Positions 27,938 through 38,647 are shown, counted from the stretch's first letter. The stretch: 64,000 bases of DNA from CAYUHK01 sp964475165 (GCA_964475165.1 CAYYVN010000005.1:74757-138756), one strand, 5' to 3'. The notes: a model not told the origin generated them from the letters alone. Translations and numbers: made by a program.

Positions 27938-30900
27938 ATGACCAAACAACGCTTAGCCAATCTGTTACGATGGCGGCCCGAGCGGCGCCACGGATCTTTC
28001 GATACCGGTGAACCGCCGCTACGCGCGGAACTTTTTGGTTTGGAACAATTTAGCAGTTTTGGAGCGGCCCTGGCCGCCGCCCATGATCTCGATCCGGCTT
28101 CGCCCAGCTCCGAATGCCTTTTGCCGCGCCTCACCGAAAATGCGGCGATCATCCGTCATTCCTACGACCTCATCGCCGCCGCCGCCCGCGCCGGCCAAGC
28201 TCTGGCGCCGGACGCTGAATGGTTGCTGGATAACTACTATCTGATTGCCGAGCAGATCGATATCGCCCGCCAACATCTGCCCAAGGGCTACAGTCGGGAG
28301 CTGCCGCGGCTACGCAGCGGTCCCTTGCGGGGCTTCCCGCGCATTTATGATCTGGCCTTGGAGCTGGTCTCGCATACCGATGGCTGCGTGGATGCCGACA
28401 ATATCACCCATTTCATCAAGGCCTACCAGCGCGTGCAATCCCTCAAGCTGGGAGAACTGTGGGCCATTCCCATCATGCTGCGCCTGACCCTGCTCGAGAA
28501 TCTCAGGCGCGTGGCCTATCGCATCGTGTGGCGGAGACAACATCGGGAGCTGGCGCTCAAATGGGCACGGCGCTTCATTGCCGTGGCCCAAAAGGATCCG
28601 CGCCTCTTCGTGACCGAACTAGCCGATTTCGTGCGCGCCAACCCGCCGATGTCGCCGCCTTTTATCGCCGAGCTTTATGCCAATATTGAGGGCATTCATT
28701 CGGTCATCGGCCTGGCCATCAACTGGATTGAGCAGGAACTATCGCAACAGGGACAATCCATTGAACTGATTCAACAGGCCGAAAGCCAAAGTCAGGCGGC
28801 CGATCAAATCTCCATCGGCAATACCATCACCAGCCTGCGCACGCTGAACGCCATTGACTGGCGCCAATTCGTCGAAAACCTCAGCGTCACCGAGGCGGTG
28901 CTGCGCCGCGATCCGGCCGGCGTCTATGCCCAGATGGACTTTCGGACCCGCGACCATTACCGCCATGTGGTGGAGGGCCTGGCCAAAACAACCAAGCAAG
29001 CGGAAGAAAGCGTGGCCGAAACAGCCGTGCGCCTGGCCATCGCCCGCCGCGATCATAGCCTGGCCGATCGGCGTGAATTACATGTGGGCTACTTCCTGAT
29101 TGACCGGGGCGCGCCCGAGCTCCAGCGGGCGGTTGGATTCCGCATACCCCTGGCCAGACGCCTCCGCCGCCGGCTATGTCGGCGGCCAGTCGTGCTCTAT
29201 CTCGGTGCTATCAGCGCCCTGACCCTGCTGATGGCCACTCCTTTCTGCTGGCTATGCCAGGCCCTGCGGCCCGGGCAGTGGCCGTGGCTGGCCCTGGCGG
29301 CGGTGCTTATCCTGCTATCCGTCTCACGCTCGGCGGTGGCCCTGATCAATTGGGTCATCACCCTCGGCCTGTCGCCGCGCCGCTTAGCGCGCCTGGATTT
29401 TTCCAAAGGCGTGCCTGAAAATCACCGCACGGCTGTGGTCATCCCCACCCTGCTCTATTCGGAAAACAATCTGCACTCCTTGCTGGAGCGGATCGAAATC
29501 TGCTACCTGGCCAATCGAGAACCCAATCTCTGTTTCGGCTTGCTGCTGGATTTTCCGGATGCCGCCCAAGCGGAACTTCCCCATGAAGCGGCCCTGCTGG
29601 CCGCAGCCGTGACCGGCATTCGGCAGCTCAACAGTCAATATGCCGCGGAACAAACCAACCCCTTCTTCCTGCTCTTCCGTAAACGGGAATGGAATCCGGC
29701 CGAACAAACCTGGATGGGCCATGAACGCAAGCGCGGCAAACTGGAAATGTTCAACCGCTTGGTGTGCGAAGGCGCCTCCGACGCCTGGCCGGTGCTGGAG
29801 GGCGATCTGGAGATGATACGTTCGATCAAATATGTCATCACGCTGGATGCCGATACGCAACTTCCGCCTCAGGCGGCAGTCAAACTGGCCGGCACCTTGG
29901 CTCACCCGCTCAACCGGCCGCGCCTGAACCCGCAGACCCTCTGCGTGGAACAGGGCTATGGCATACTCCAACCGCGCATCAGCGCCAGCCTGATCGGCTC
30001 CCAGCGTTCCTGGTTCGCGCGGCTCTTTGCCGGCGAAAGCGGCCTGGACCCTTACACCCGCGAGGTCTCTAATGTCTATCACGATCTCTGCGGCCTGAGC
30101 GCCTTCGTCGGTAAAGGCATTTACGATGTGCAGGCCTTTCACGCGGCGCTGGGCAAACGTTTTCCGCACAATCGCATCTTGAGCCATGATTTAATTGAAG
30201 GCGCCCATGCGCGCTGTGGCTTCGTGAATGATGTGGAACTGATCGAGGATCCTCCCGCCACTTATCTGGACGACGCCCGGCGCCATCATCGCTGGGTGCG
30301 CGGCGATTGGCAAATAGCCAGCTGGCTCTGGCCGACCGTGCCCTCCGCCAACGGTCAGCAGCCCAATCGGCTGGGCGGCTTGGCCAGATGGATGATCGGC
30401 GACAACCTGCGGCGCAGCTTGGTGCCAGCGGCCATGTTAGCGGCCCTGCTTTTCGGCTGGGTGGTTTTACCGACCGAAGCCTGGCGTTGGACGGCGACCC
30501 TGCTGGCTATTTATTTCCTCCCCAACCTGGCGCGCACCCTGCGCGCCCTCTGCAGCAAAGCGCAACATGCCGCTTGGACGGCGCATCTCAAACGCGCCCT
30601 GGCCAACGAAACGCGCGCCTGGACCATTGATGTTTTTGAGCTGATGATGTTGCCCTTTCAGGCCGGCCTGTATCTGGACGCCATTGGCCTGGTGGCTTGG
30701 CGCTTGCATGTCAGCCGCCGCAAGCTGCTGGAATGGAAAACAGCCGCGGAAACTGCCCGCGCCATCGACAGCCGTTTGTGGACTATGTGGACCACGCTGG
30801 GCATCGCCCCGCTGACCGCCCTCGGCACAGCCGCTATCCTGCTGAGTGCGGGGACCACCGGCTGGTTGCTACACGCTCCGCTGTTGCTCTTATGGTTGAG

Positions 30901-33900
30901 CGCCCCGGCTATCGCCTGGATCACCAGCTGGCCATGGAGCTCCCCGCCCGCGCCGCTGACGGCCCCTCAAAAATTATTTCTGCGCAATATGGCGCGGCGC
31001 ACCTGGGCTTATTTTGAACGCTTCGGCGGCGCGGAAGATAATTGGCTGCCGCCGGATAATTTTCAGGAAGAACCCCAAGCCCGCCTGGCAACCCGTACCT
31101 CGCCCACCAATATGGGGCTGGGCTTAATCAGCGCCCTGGCCGCCTATGATTTCGGTTATTTATCCAGCGGAGAGCTCGTCGAACGCCTCGGACACACCCT
31201 GAATAGCATGGAAAAAATGGAGCGGTATCGCGGGCATTTCTACAACTGGTATGATACACGCACCCTCGAACCCATGCGTCCGCTCTATGTCTCTACCGTG
31301 GATAGCGGCAACCTGGCCGCGCACCTGATAACCCTCAGCGAAGGCTTACTGGAACTGCCCGATCAACCGATCTGGCCAGCCCAATACGGAGCCGGCTTGG
31401 AAGATACCGCTCGGATGCTGCTGGAGGAACTGGAACGCTTGGACAATCCAACGGCTGCCGCACCCTTGATCTCGCGCGCCGAACGGGATAATCTGCAGCG
31501 GCACCTGCAAAACCTGCAGCGCACCCCGAGCTCCCTGCCGGAACTGCGCAGCGCCCTCTTGGATTTCCGAACCCAGCTCGCCGGCTGGGCCGAGCGCATC
31601 GCTCCCCATCACCCGGAATGGCCTCTGGCAGATGCCACCCCGGCGCGCGGCAGCGCGGCTTTCTGGATGCAGAGGTTGCAAGCTGCCGGCGACGATTTCC
31701 TGGCTGAACTGCAGCAGTTGGCGCCCTGGCTGGATGAACAGCCCACCGGGCCCGACCCCCTCTGGGATATGCTGCTGGCGGAAATAACCCCGGCCAGCAC
31801 CCTGCGCCACATGGCCCAGATAGAGCAACGCTTGGCGCCGGCCTTGACCAAGCGGCGCGGGCCAAGCCGGGATAAGGCGCTCCGCGCCAGGCAGGAAAAC
31901 CACCTGGCCGCGGCGGCCGAAAAGGCCATAACGCGCATCCAAACCATCGAGGAACTTGCCACCCGCTGCCGGGAATTGAGCGAGCTTGACCTGGAGTTTC
32001 TCTATGATCCGCAACGGCATTTACTCTCCCTGGGATATAGCCTGGAAGCGCACCGGCGCGATGCCGGCTTTTACGACCTGCTAGCCTCGGAAGCCAGGCT
32101 CTGCAGCTTCCTGGCCGTGGCCCAAGGCTGGTTACCGCTCGAACATTGGTTTCATTTGGGGCGTCAATTAGCACCCAGCGGCCGGGCGCCGGCGCTGGTA
32201 TCCTGGGGCGGATCGCTGTTCGAGTATCTCATGCCGCTCTTGGTGATGCCCAGCTATCCGCAGACGCTGCTCGATCAAACCTATAAACATGCTGTGCAAT
32301 GGCAAATTCAACATGGCCGCCGCCATCGTATCCCCTGGGGGTTCTCGGAATCCTGCTATAATCAGGTGGATGCCCAGATGGTCTATCAATATCGGGCCTT
32401 TGGAGTGCCGGGGCTGGGCCTGAAACGCGGCCTGGCCGATGACCTGGTCGTGGCGCCCTATGCCAGTACCCTGGCGCTGATGGTGACGCCCCGCCAAGCC
32501 TGCCGCAACCTCCAGACCTTGCAAAAACTGGGCGCCGCCGGAGCCTTCGGCTGCTACGAGGCGGTGGACTACACGCCCACTCGCCTGCAAAGCAATGAGC
32601 GTATGGCCATGATAAAAACGCACATGGCGCATCACAGCGGCATGACCCTGCTCGCCCTGGACTACACCCTCAACGATCAGCCCATGCAACGCCGGTTCCT
32701 GGCGCATGCGGCCTTTCGTTCTGCGATCCTGCTGCTGCAGGAACGTGTCCCGCTGGCCGGAGTTAGATCGCGTACCCTGCGACCGGTATCGGAAACCCCC
32801 GAACACCAGCCAGCCGCCAAAATAGCCGAGCTCAACACACGCTCCTTCAGCACGGCTGACACGACCATCCCAGATATCCATTTGCTTTCCAACGGCCGCT
32901 ACTATGCCATGCTCAGCAATGCCGGCAGCGGCTACAGTCGCTGGCAAAACCTGGCACTAACGCGCTGGCGCGAGGATGTCACCCGCGATCATAGTGGCAC
33001 TTTCTTTTTCATCAAAAACCTGCGCACCGGCAATTTCTGGTCAACCACCTGGCAGCCCATCTGCCAGGATTTGGATCGCTACGGGGGCACCTACTCACAG
33101 GGCATGGCGGAATTCCGGGCCGTCCAGGATCAAATCGAAGTGCATACCCGGATTGCCGTCTCGCCCGAAGACGATATCGAACTGCGCCGCATGACCATCT
33201 CCAACCTCTCGCGCCATAATCAGCATCTGGAACTGACCAGTTATGCTGAGGTGGTGCTCATGGATCCGCGCGCCGAAGCCAGCCATCCGGCTTATCATGG
33301 CCTTTTTGTGCAAACCGAGCTGCTGCCAGATAAGGCCACCATTCTTTGCACGCGCCGGCCGCGCGCCGCTAAAGAACACTGGCCTTGGCTGTTGCATGCG
33401 CTGATCGTCCGCGATCCGGCCATGGAAACGCCGCCTTCCTTTGAAACGGATCGCGGCCAATTCATCGGCCGCGGCCGCACCCTGGCCGCCCCCGTGGCCC
33501 TGACCAAGGCGGGGCCTTTATCCAACAGCAGCGGCAATGTGCTGGACCCCATTGTCGCTGTGCGCCGCCGGATTTGGCTGCCGCCCGGACAAAGCATCAC
33601 CGTGGATGCCCTGATGGGCGTTGATGAAAACCGGGCTGGCGCCATGGCCCTGGTGGATAAATATCATGACCACCGCCTGGCCGAGCGGCTCTTCGACCTG
33701 GCCTGGACCCATAATCAGGTTTTGCTGCATCAACTGCGGATCAGTGAGGCGCAAGCGCAGCTTTTCGGCCGCACAGCCAGCTCGATTCTCTACTCGGATA
33801 TCCGGGGCCGAGCCAGCCCCAGCCTGATCGCCCGCAATCGTAAAGGAGCCACGGGCCTTTGGAGCCATGGTATCTCGGGCGACTTGCCCATCGTCCTCTT

Positions 33901-36709
33901 GCGCATGAACGATCTCACCAACCTGAGCCTGGCCCGCCAGATGATCAGGGCCTATGCCTACTGGCGCCACAAGGGGTTGCGCGTGGATCTGGTGATCTGG
34001 GCCGAGGCCTTTTCCGGCTATCGCCAGAACCTGTTGGATGCCATCATCGGTCTGGTCCATGGCGGAGCTGAAGGTCCGGTGCTCGATCAATCCGGCGGCA
34101 TTTTCGTGCGGAATATCGACCAGGTGCCGGAAGAGGATCGGGTCCTCATTCAATCCTCAGCGCGCATCATCTTCAACGATCGCTTCGGCTCGATGGCCGA
34201 ACAAATCGAGCGCCGTATGCGTCCGGAAACACCGCTGCCAGATCACTCGCCGGACTTGAAAGCCGCTGAAATCATTCCGGGTGAAAGTGAAATACCGCAT
34301 CGCAACCTGATCTTTTTTAACGGACTGGGAGGCTTCACCGAGGATGGCCGGGAATATGTCACCCTCCTCCATCCGGGACGGGCCACGCCGGCACCCTGGG
34401 TCAATGTGCTGGCCAATCCGAGCTTTGGTTCGGTGGTCAGTGAGTCGGGCAGCGCCTATACTTGGTTTGCCAATGCGCATCAATTCCGCCTGACCCCCTG
34501 GCACAATGACCCGGTCAGCGATCCCAGCGGTGAGGCCTTTTACATTCGCGACGAGGAAACAGGTCGTTTCTGGTCGCCGACGGCGGCGCCGGCACGCGGC
34601 ATCAATCCCTATGTCTGCCGGCATGGCTTGGGCTATTCGGTGTTTGAACATACTCAGGATCAGCTCTTCAGCGAAATGTATACTTATGTGGCGACGGAAG
34701 CCCCCTTGAAGTTCATTACGATCCGCCTCCGCAATCTTGCCGAGCATACCCGCCGCCTCAGTGTAACCGGCTTCTGCGAGTGGGTGCTGGGCGAAAACCG
34801 GCAGCGTTGCGCCATGCATGTGGTCACGCGGGTTGATCCGCAGAGTGGCGCGATTTTTGCGCGTAACGCCTTCCTGGATGATTTCCCCGGCCATGTGGCT
34901 TTCTTCCATTGCAGCGCCGCCGAACGCACCCTAACGGGTAATCGCGCGGAATTCATCGGCCGCAACGGCTCGCTGGCCGCGCCCGCCGCCATGAAGCGCA
35001 AACAGTTCTCCAACAAGGTGGGAGCTGGCCTGGATCCTTGCGCCGCCCTACGAGCCTATCTGACCATCCCGCCCGCGCAACAACTCGAGGTGGTTTTCGT
35101 CCTGGGCGCGGCCCCCAATGAAACGGAGGCGCGCGCGCTGCTCCGCGCCTTCGGCGGCACCGATGGAGCGCGCCAGGAGCTGGAAAAAGTCTGGCAGGTC
35201 TGGAAACACCGCCTGGGCGGCATTTATGTGGAAACGCCCGATGCCGCCGTGAATTTCATGGTCAACCACTGGCTCTTATACCAGGTCTGGATGGCCCGTT
35301 TCTGGGGGCGCAGCGGCTTTTATCAATCCAGCGGCGCCTATGGGTTCCGCGATCAATTGCAGGATGCGCTGGCCTTCCTTTACGGCAGCCCCTGGGCTAC
35401 GCGTCAGCACCTGCTGCTGGCCGCCAGCCGCCAATTCAAGGAGGGCGATGTGCAACACTGGTGGCATCCGCCCGTCGGGCGAGGAGCGCGCACGCGCATC
35501 GCCGATGATTATTTATGGTTGCCCTATGTCACCCTCCGCTATGTGACGCTCAGCGCCGATACCGGCGTCCTCGATGAAGAAATAGCCTTCCTGGAAGCCA
35601 GGCCCTTGGCCGCCAACGAGGATTCTTATTACGACCGCCCCAATCGCAGTGAACAACGTGCTTCCCTCTATGAGCATTGCGTGCGCGCCATCAAACGCAG
35701 TCTGAGTTTCGGCGCGCGCGGCTTGCCGCTCATGCAGGGCGGAGATTGGAATGATGGCCTGGACGGCGTCGGCCGCGGCGGCCAGGGCGAAAGCGTCTGG
35801 CTAGCCTTCTTCCTCTATGATATCTTGAAGCGTTTCGGCGCCCTGGCCGCGCAACGCAACGATCAGGAGCTATCCCAGCTCTGCGCCAAGGAGGCCGCGC
35901 GCCTGCAAGGCCAGATCGAAGCCGAAGCCTGGGACGGCCAGTGGTATAAACGCGCCTTCTTCGATGACGGCACCCCGCTGGGCTCAGCCAGCAACGCCGA
36001 GTGCCGCATCGATTCCATTGCGCAAAGCTGGGCCATCCTCAGCGGCGCGGCGCAGCCGGAACGCGGATTGCAGGCCATGCAATCCGTCTCCCAACATCTG
36101 GTGGATCGCCAGCTGAAGATCATCAAGCTGCTCACCCCGCCCTTCGATAGCATCCCGCAGGATCCCGGCTATATCAAAGGCTACATTCCGGGTGTGCGCG
36201 AAAACGGCGGCCAGTATACCCATGCCGCCATTTGGGCGGCTATGGCCTGGGCCAAGCTCGGACAGCCCACGGAAGCCTGGGATTATTGCAATCTATTGAA
36301 CCCCATCAACCGGACCCAAACAGCGGCTGAGATGCGGCGCTATCGCGTGGAACCATATGTGATGGCCGCCGATATCTATAGCGCCCCCGGCCAGGCCGGG
36401 CGCGGCGGCTGGACCTGGTATACCGGCGCGGCCGGCTGGATGTATCAACTGCTCGTGGAGCATCTCCTGGGATTAAAGCTGGAGGCGGATCGTCTGACCT
36501 TCGAGCCGCTCCTGCCTATGGACTGGCCCTCATATAAGATTCACTACCGCTACCGCAATACCTTCTATCATATCCAGCTTACTCGCGCCGAGCCCCAGGC
36601 CCAGCAGGTGCGCCGCCTGGTGCTGGATAATGTTGAGCAGGCCGAACTGGCCATTCAGCTGGTGGATGATCAGCGCGATCATTTCGTTGAGGTCGAACTG
36701 CATCTGTGA
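27938..36709 (+). CDS. Cyclic beta-1,2-glucan synthase (NdvB/ChvB-like, GT84-GH94)
   Basis: A 2923-residue inner-membrane enzyme, the size and layout of Rhizobium NdvB/Agrobacterium ChvB, which primes, elongates and cyclises beta-1,2-glucan from UDP-glucose. N-terminal soluble region to about 410; membrane segments near 415-485, 830-865 and 940-1000; GT84 transferase between them, with VVIPTLLYSENN (about 500), the acidic LDADTQLPPQ (about 635) and RRHHRWVRGDWQ (about 780). A glycoamylase-like domain follows (about 1010-1560), then two GH94 beta-sandwich regions (NGRYYAMLSNAGSGYSRW; NLIFFNGLGGFTEDGREY) and the GH94 barrel with QGGDWNDGLDGVG (about 2600-2611), which sets chain length by phosphorolysis in the known enzymes. 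No gap or frameshift. Export partner NdvA/ChvA is not in the window. Confidence 0.92.
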   Translation: MTKQRLANLLRWRPERRHGSFDTGEPPLRAELFGLEQFSSFGAALAAAHDLDPASPSSECLLPRLTENAAIIRHSYDLIAAAARAGQALAPDAEWLLDNYYLIAEQIDIARQHLPKGYSRELPRLRSGPLRGFPRIYDLALELVSHTDGCVDADNITHFIKAYQRVQSLKLGELWAIPIMLRLTLLENLRRVAYRIVWRRQHRELALKWARRFIAVAQKDPRLFVTELADFVRANPPMSPPFIAELYANIEGIHSVIGLAINWIEQELSQQGQSIELIQQAESQSQAADQISIGNTITSLRTLNAIDWRQFVENLSVTEAVLRRDPAGVYAQMDFRTRDHYRHVVEGLAKTTKQAEESVAETAVRLAIARRDHSLADRRELHVGYFLIDRGAPELQRAVGFRIPLARRLRRRLCRRPVVLYLGAISALTLLMATPFCWLCQALRPGQWPWLALAAVLILLSVSRSAVALINWVITLGLSPRRLARLDFSKGVPENHRTAVVIPTLLYSENNLHSLLERIEICYLANREPNLCFGLLLDFPDAAQAELPHEAALLAAAVTGIRQLNSQYAAEQTNPFFLLFRKREWNPAEQTWMGHERKRGKLEMFNRLVCEGASDAWPVLEGDLEMIRSIKYVITLDADTQLPPQAAVKLAGTLAHPLNRPRLNPQTLCVEQGYGILQPRISASLIGSQRSWFARLFAGESGLDPYTREVSNVYHDLCGLSAFVGKGIYDVQAFHAALGKRFPHNRILSHDLIEGAHARCGFVNDVELIEDPPATYLDDARRHHRWVRGDWQIASWLWPTVPSANGQQPNRLGGLARWMIGDNLRRSLVPAAMLAALLFGWVVLPTEAWRWTATLLAIYFLPNLARTLRALCSKAQHAAWTAHLKRALANETRAWTIDVFELMMLPFQAGLYLDAIGLVAWRLHVSRRKLLEWKTAAETARAIDSRLWTMWTTLGIAPLTALGTAAILLSAGTTGWLLHAPLLLLWLSAPAIAWITSWPWSSPPAPLTAPQKLFLRNMARRTWAYFERFGGAEDNWLPPDNFQEEPQARLATRTSPTNMGLGLISALAAYDFGYLSSGELVERLGHTLNSMEKMERYRGHFYNWYDTRTLEPMRPLYVSTVDSGNLAAHLITLSEGLLELPDQPIWPAQYGAGLEDTARMLLEELERLDNPTAAAPLISRAERDNLQRHLQNLQRTPSSLPELRSALLDFRTQLAGWAERIAPHHPEWPLADATPARGSAAFWMQRLQAAGDDFLAELQQLAPWLDEQPTGPDPLWDMLLAEITPASTLRHMAQIEQRLAPALTKRRGPSRDKALRARQENHLAAAAEKAITRIQTIEELATRCRELSELDLEFLYDPQRHLLSLGYSLEAHRRDAGFYDLLASEARLCSFLAVAQGWLPLEHWFHLGRQLAPSGRAPALVSWGGSLFEYLMPLLVMPSYPQTLLDQTYKHAVQWQIQHGRRHRIPWGFSESCYNQVDAQMVYQYRAFGVPGLGLKRGLADDLVVAPYASTLALMVTPRQACRNLQTLQKLGAAGAFGCYEAVDYTPTRLQSNERMAMIKTHMAHHSGMTLLALDYTLNDQPMQRRFLAHAAFRSAILLLQERVPLAGVRSRTLRPVSETPEHQPAAKIAELNTRSFSTADTTIPDIHLLSNGRYYAMLSNAGSGYSRWQNLALTRWREDVTRDHSGTFFFIKNLRTGNFWSTTWQPICQDLDRYGGTYSQGMAEFRAVQDQIEVHTRIAVSPEDDIELRRMTISNLSRHNQHLELTSYAEVVLMDPRAEASHPAYHGLFVQTELLPDKATILCTRRPRAAKEHWPWLLHALIVRDPAMETPPSFETDRGQFIGRGRTLAAPVALTKAGPLSNSSGNVLDPIVAVRRRIWLPPGQSITVDALMGVDENRAGAMALVDKYHDHRLAERLFDLAWTHNQVLLHQLRISEAQAQLFGRTASSILYSDIRGRASPSLIARNRKGATGLWSHGISGDLPIVLLRMNDLTNLSLARQMIRAYAYWRHKGLRVDLVIWAEAFSGYRQNLLDAIIGLVHGGAEGPVLDQSGGIFVRNIDQVPEEDRVLIQSSARIIFNDRFGSMAEQIERRMRPETPLPDHSPDLKAAEIIPGESEIPHRNLIFFNGLGGFTEDGREYVTLLHPGRATPAPWVNVLANPSFGSVVSESGSAYTWFANAHQFRLTPWHNDPVSDPSGEAFYIRDEETGRFWSPTAAPARGINPYVCRHGLGYSVFEHTQDQLFSEMYTYVATEAPLKFITIRLRNLAEHTRRLSVTGFCEWVLGENRQRCAMHVVTRVDPQSGAIFARNAFLDDFPGHVAFFHCSAAERTLTGNRAEFIGRNGSLAAPAAMKRKQFSNKVGAGLDPCAALRAYLTIPPAQQLEVVFVLGAAPNETEARALLRAFGGTDGARQELEKVWQVWKHRLGGIYVETPDAAVNFMVNHWLLYQVWMARFWGRSGFYQSSGAYGFRDQLQDALAFLYGSPWATRQHLLLAASRQFKEGDVQHWWHPPVGRGARTRIADDYLWLPYVTLRYVTLSADTGVLDEEIAFLEARPLAANEDSYYDRPNRSEQRASLYEHCVRAIKRSLSFGARGLPLMQGGDWNDGLDGVGRGGQGESVWLAFFLYDILKRFGALAAQRNDQELSQLCAKEAARLQGQIEAEAWDGQWYKRAFFDDGTPLGSASNAECRIDSIAQSWAILSGAAQPERGLQAMQSVSQHLVDRQLKIIKLLTPPFDSIPQDPGYIKGYIPGVRENGGQYTHAAIWAAMAWAKLGQPTEAWDYCNLLNPINRTQTAAEMRRYRVEPYVMAADIYSAPGQAGRGGWTWYTGAAGWMYQLLVEHLLGLKLEADRLTFEPLLPMDWPSYKIHYRYRNTFYHIQLTRAEPQAQQVRRLVLDNVEQAELAIQLVDDQRDHFVEVELHL

Positions 36710-36790
36710 TAAGACACAGGGCAAAGGCATAGCTATCCGCACCTTAGCTCTGGCTTAAGGCAGCACACAGGCAGGGACAGGAAACAGGGC

Positions 36791-37648
36791 ATGCACAATC
36801 TCTGGATAGCATTTGGTTTGACTCTTTTGGCGGGCCTGGCCACGGGCATCGGCAGCATCATCGCCTTTACCGCGCGCCGCACCAATTATCGCTTTCTCTC
36901 GGTAGCCACCGGTTTTTCGGCCGGGGTGATGCTCTATATTTCGTTCGTGGAAATATTTTTCGAGGGCAGTCGGGCACTCACGGCCCGCTATGGTCCCCTG
37001 GGCGATTGGATCAATGTAGCCTCCTTTTTCGGCGGCATGCTCTTGATCGGGCTGGTGGATTATTTTATCCCCGCCGCCGAAAATCCGCATGAAGTCCGTT
37101 CGGAAGATGAAACTGCGCGCCTCTGCGCCCCGCCGCGCCAACCGGCCGCGCCCGGCGCTGACGCTCTACATCATCCCAAGCTCATGCGCCTGGGACTCTT
37201 CACCGCCCTGGCTATTGCCATCCATAACTTCCCGGAAGGCTTGGCCACCTTTCTCTCCACTCTACAGGATCCCGCCCTAGGGGTGGCCATCGCCGTGGCG
37301 GTGGCCCTGCATAATATCCCCGAAGGTATCAGTGTTTCGGTACCGATCTACTATGCCACCGGCAACCGCCGTAAAGCCTTCGTCTATTCTTTTCTCAGCG
37401 GCCTGGCCGAACCCATCGGAGCCGGAGTGGCCTATGTGGCGCTGCGCATCTTTACCGGAGACCCTTCCGGCGCGATCCCCTCGCAAGTCATGGGCGTGCT
37501 GTTCGCTGGAGTAGCCGGCATCATGGTGTATATCAGCCTTGATGAGCTGCTGCCCATCAGCCGCACTTACGGCAAGGGACACGATAGCCTGCTGGGCCTT
37601 ATCGCCGGGATGCTGCTCATGGCCCTCACTCTCTTGCTGATGAAATAA
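36791..37648 (+). CDS. zupT: ZIP-family metal transporter (ZupT-like)
   Basis: A 285-residue membrane protein with eight hydrophobic segments. The two ZIP metal-site helices are intact: AIAIHNFPEGLATF (about residue 145) and ALHNIPEGISVSVP (about residue 172). LATGIGSIIAF in the first helix is typical of the ZupT subgroup, which imports zinc and other divalent cations. The loop at about residues 95-125 is polar, with a few His, as usual. It starts 81 bases after the glucan synthase. Its exact metal cannot be read from sequence. Confidence 0.9.
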   Translation: MHNLWIAFGLTLLAGLATGIGSIIAFTARRTNYRFLSVATGFSAGVMLYISFVEIFFEGSRALTARYGPLGDWINVASFFGGMLLIGLVDYFIPAAENPHEVRSEDETARLCAPPRQPAAPGADALHHPKLMRLGLFTALAIAIHNFPEGLATFLSTLQDPALGVAIAVAVALHNIPEGISVSVPIYYATGNRRKAFVYSFLSGLAEPIGAGVAYVALRIFTGDPSGAIPSQVMGVLFAGVAGIMVYISLDELLPISRTYGKGHDSLLGLIAGMLLMALTLLLMK

Positions 37649-37668
37649 AGCCCCTTGAGCAACTGAGA

Positions 37669-37685
37669 CCGCCAAGCCCTGGCGG
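37669..37685. terminator. Small hairpin between convergent genes
   Basis: CCGCCA (37669-37674) and TGGCGG (37680-37685) form a 6-base stem with a 5-base loop, between the stops of zupT and the VIT1 fusion. There is no T run on either strand, so a terminator role is only suggested by position. Confidence 0.3.
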
Positions 37686-37693
37686 CCCCCCGA

Positions 37694-38563
37694 TCAGATC
37701 TCCACGCCCAGAAAGAAGCGCAGCGCCAAACCCACCAGAAAACTCAAACCGGCCACGCCCAGACTCAAGGCGGCCATTTCAAGGAAGCGTTTCCGGAAGG
37801 GTTGATCTCTGGCCACCGCCAGGTAATAATTGAAAAGCGCGATGATGCCCAACGCCAGACCCAGCGTACAGGCCAGAGCCAGATAATAATTGCGAAGATA
37901 AAGATAGGGCTGGATCAAAAGCGCCACGGTGATCAGATAGGCCACCCCCGTATATAAGGCCGCGCGGGCGGGATTCCGCTCGGCAGCTTCCGTCTTGGTG
38001 GAAAGATATTCAGAGGCCGCCATGGAAAAGGCCGCCGCAATGCCGGTGATCAGGCCGGTCAGGGCAATCAGTTGGGTATTGCGCAGCGCGAGCGTCAGCC
38101 CGGCCAGGGCGCCGGTCAGTTCCACCAGGGCATCGTTCAAGCCCAATACCACCGAGCCGATATAGCGCAGACGTTCCTCATCCAGCAGGGCCAGCAACTG
38201 CTCTTCATGGTGGTTTTCTTCCTGAGCGATGCGAGCAGCCTCGGGGATTTCCGCCGCCAGTTGCTGATAACTCTGCTGGGCGCTGGCCTCGCCGCGTTCC
38301 ATCAGTTTCACCCCGAAAGTGATCCCCAGAATGCGGCCCAGCCAGCTATACAGATGGAGCTTGAACCAGTCCGGGGCCACCTCCTCCCCAGTATAAGATT
38401 GCCAGCGCACAGCGTGCCGCCGCTCATCCTCGGCGATTTGTTCCAGCACCCGGCGGTTCTCCGCCGATCGCTGGCGCGCCGCCAGACGGTGATAGACATG
38501 ATACTCGGTGATTTCGTCGCGCTGGTATTGCAACAGTAATTGCCTGGTCTTCGCTGAGATCAT
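37694..38563 (-). CDS. Ferritin-like/VIT1-CCC1 fusion, probable Fe/Mn transporter (MbfA-like)
   Basis: A 289-residue protein with two parts. Residues 1-130 form a rubrerythrin/ferritin-like four-helix unit with spaced acid/His residues for a di-iron site (DEITEYHVYHRLA, QIAEDERRHAVRW, QEENHHEEQLL). Residues 140-289 form a VIT1/CCC1 membrane domain with about five hydrophobic segments and the family motif LGLNDALVELTGALAGLT. In known MbfA proteins this arrangement exports iron. The ATG at 38563 follows a very strong GGAAGGAGG. A CHASE2 cyclase with its own terminator lies upstream in the same direction. Confidence 0.85.
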   Translation of the reverse strand: MISAKTRQLLLQYQRDEITEYHVYHRLAARQRSAENRRVLEQIAEDERRHAVRWQSYTGEEVAPDWFKLHLYSWLGRILGITFGVKLMERGEASAQQSYQQLAAEIPEAARIAQEENHHEEQLLALLDEERLRYIGSVVLGLNDALVELTGALAGLTLALRNTQLIALTGLITGIAAAFSMAASEYLSTKTEAAERNPARAALYTGVAYLITVALLIQPYLYLRNYYLALACTLGLALGIIALFNYYLAVARDQPFRKRFLEMAALSLGVAGLSFLVGLALRFFLGVEI

Positions 38564-38615
38564 GATGCCCCCTCCTTCCGTTGCTATTTCAGAGCTGGCC
38601 ACATAGGCCCGTCAT

Positions 38616-38647
38616 AAAAAAACCGCAGCGCACCCATGGAAGCGCGG
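38616..38647 (-). terminator. Intrinsic terminator of the CHASE2 cyclase gene
   Basis: On the minus strand CCGC-GC (38647-38642) pairs with GC-GCGG (38629-38623, with one bulge), followed by seven T (38622-38616). It lies about 85 bases after the cyclase stop and before the VIT1 fusion gene. Confidence 0.6.

Noticed and set aside
36755..37141. A 128-codon minus-strand frame overlapping the start of zupT
   Set aside because: It is antisense to the ZIP transporter, with no ribosome binding site or known motif.
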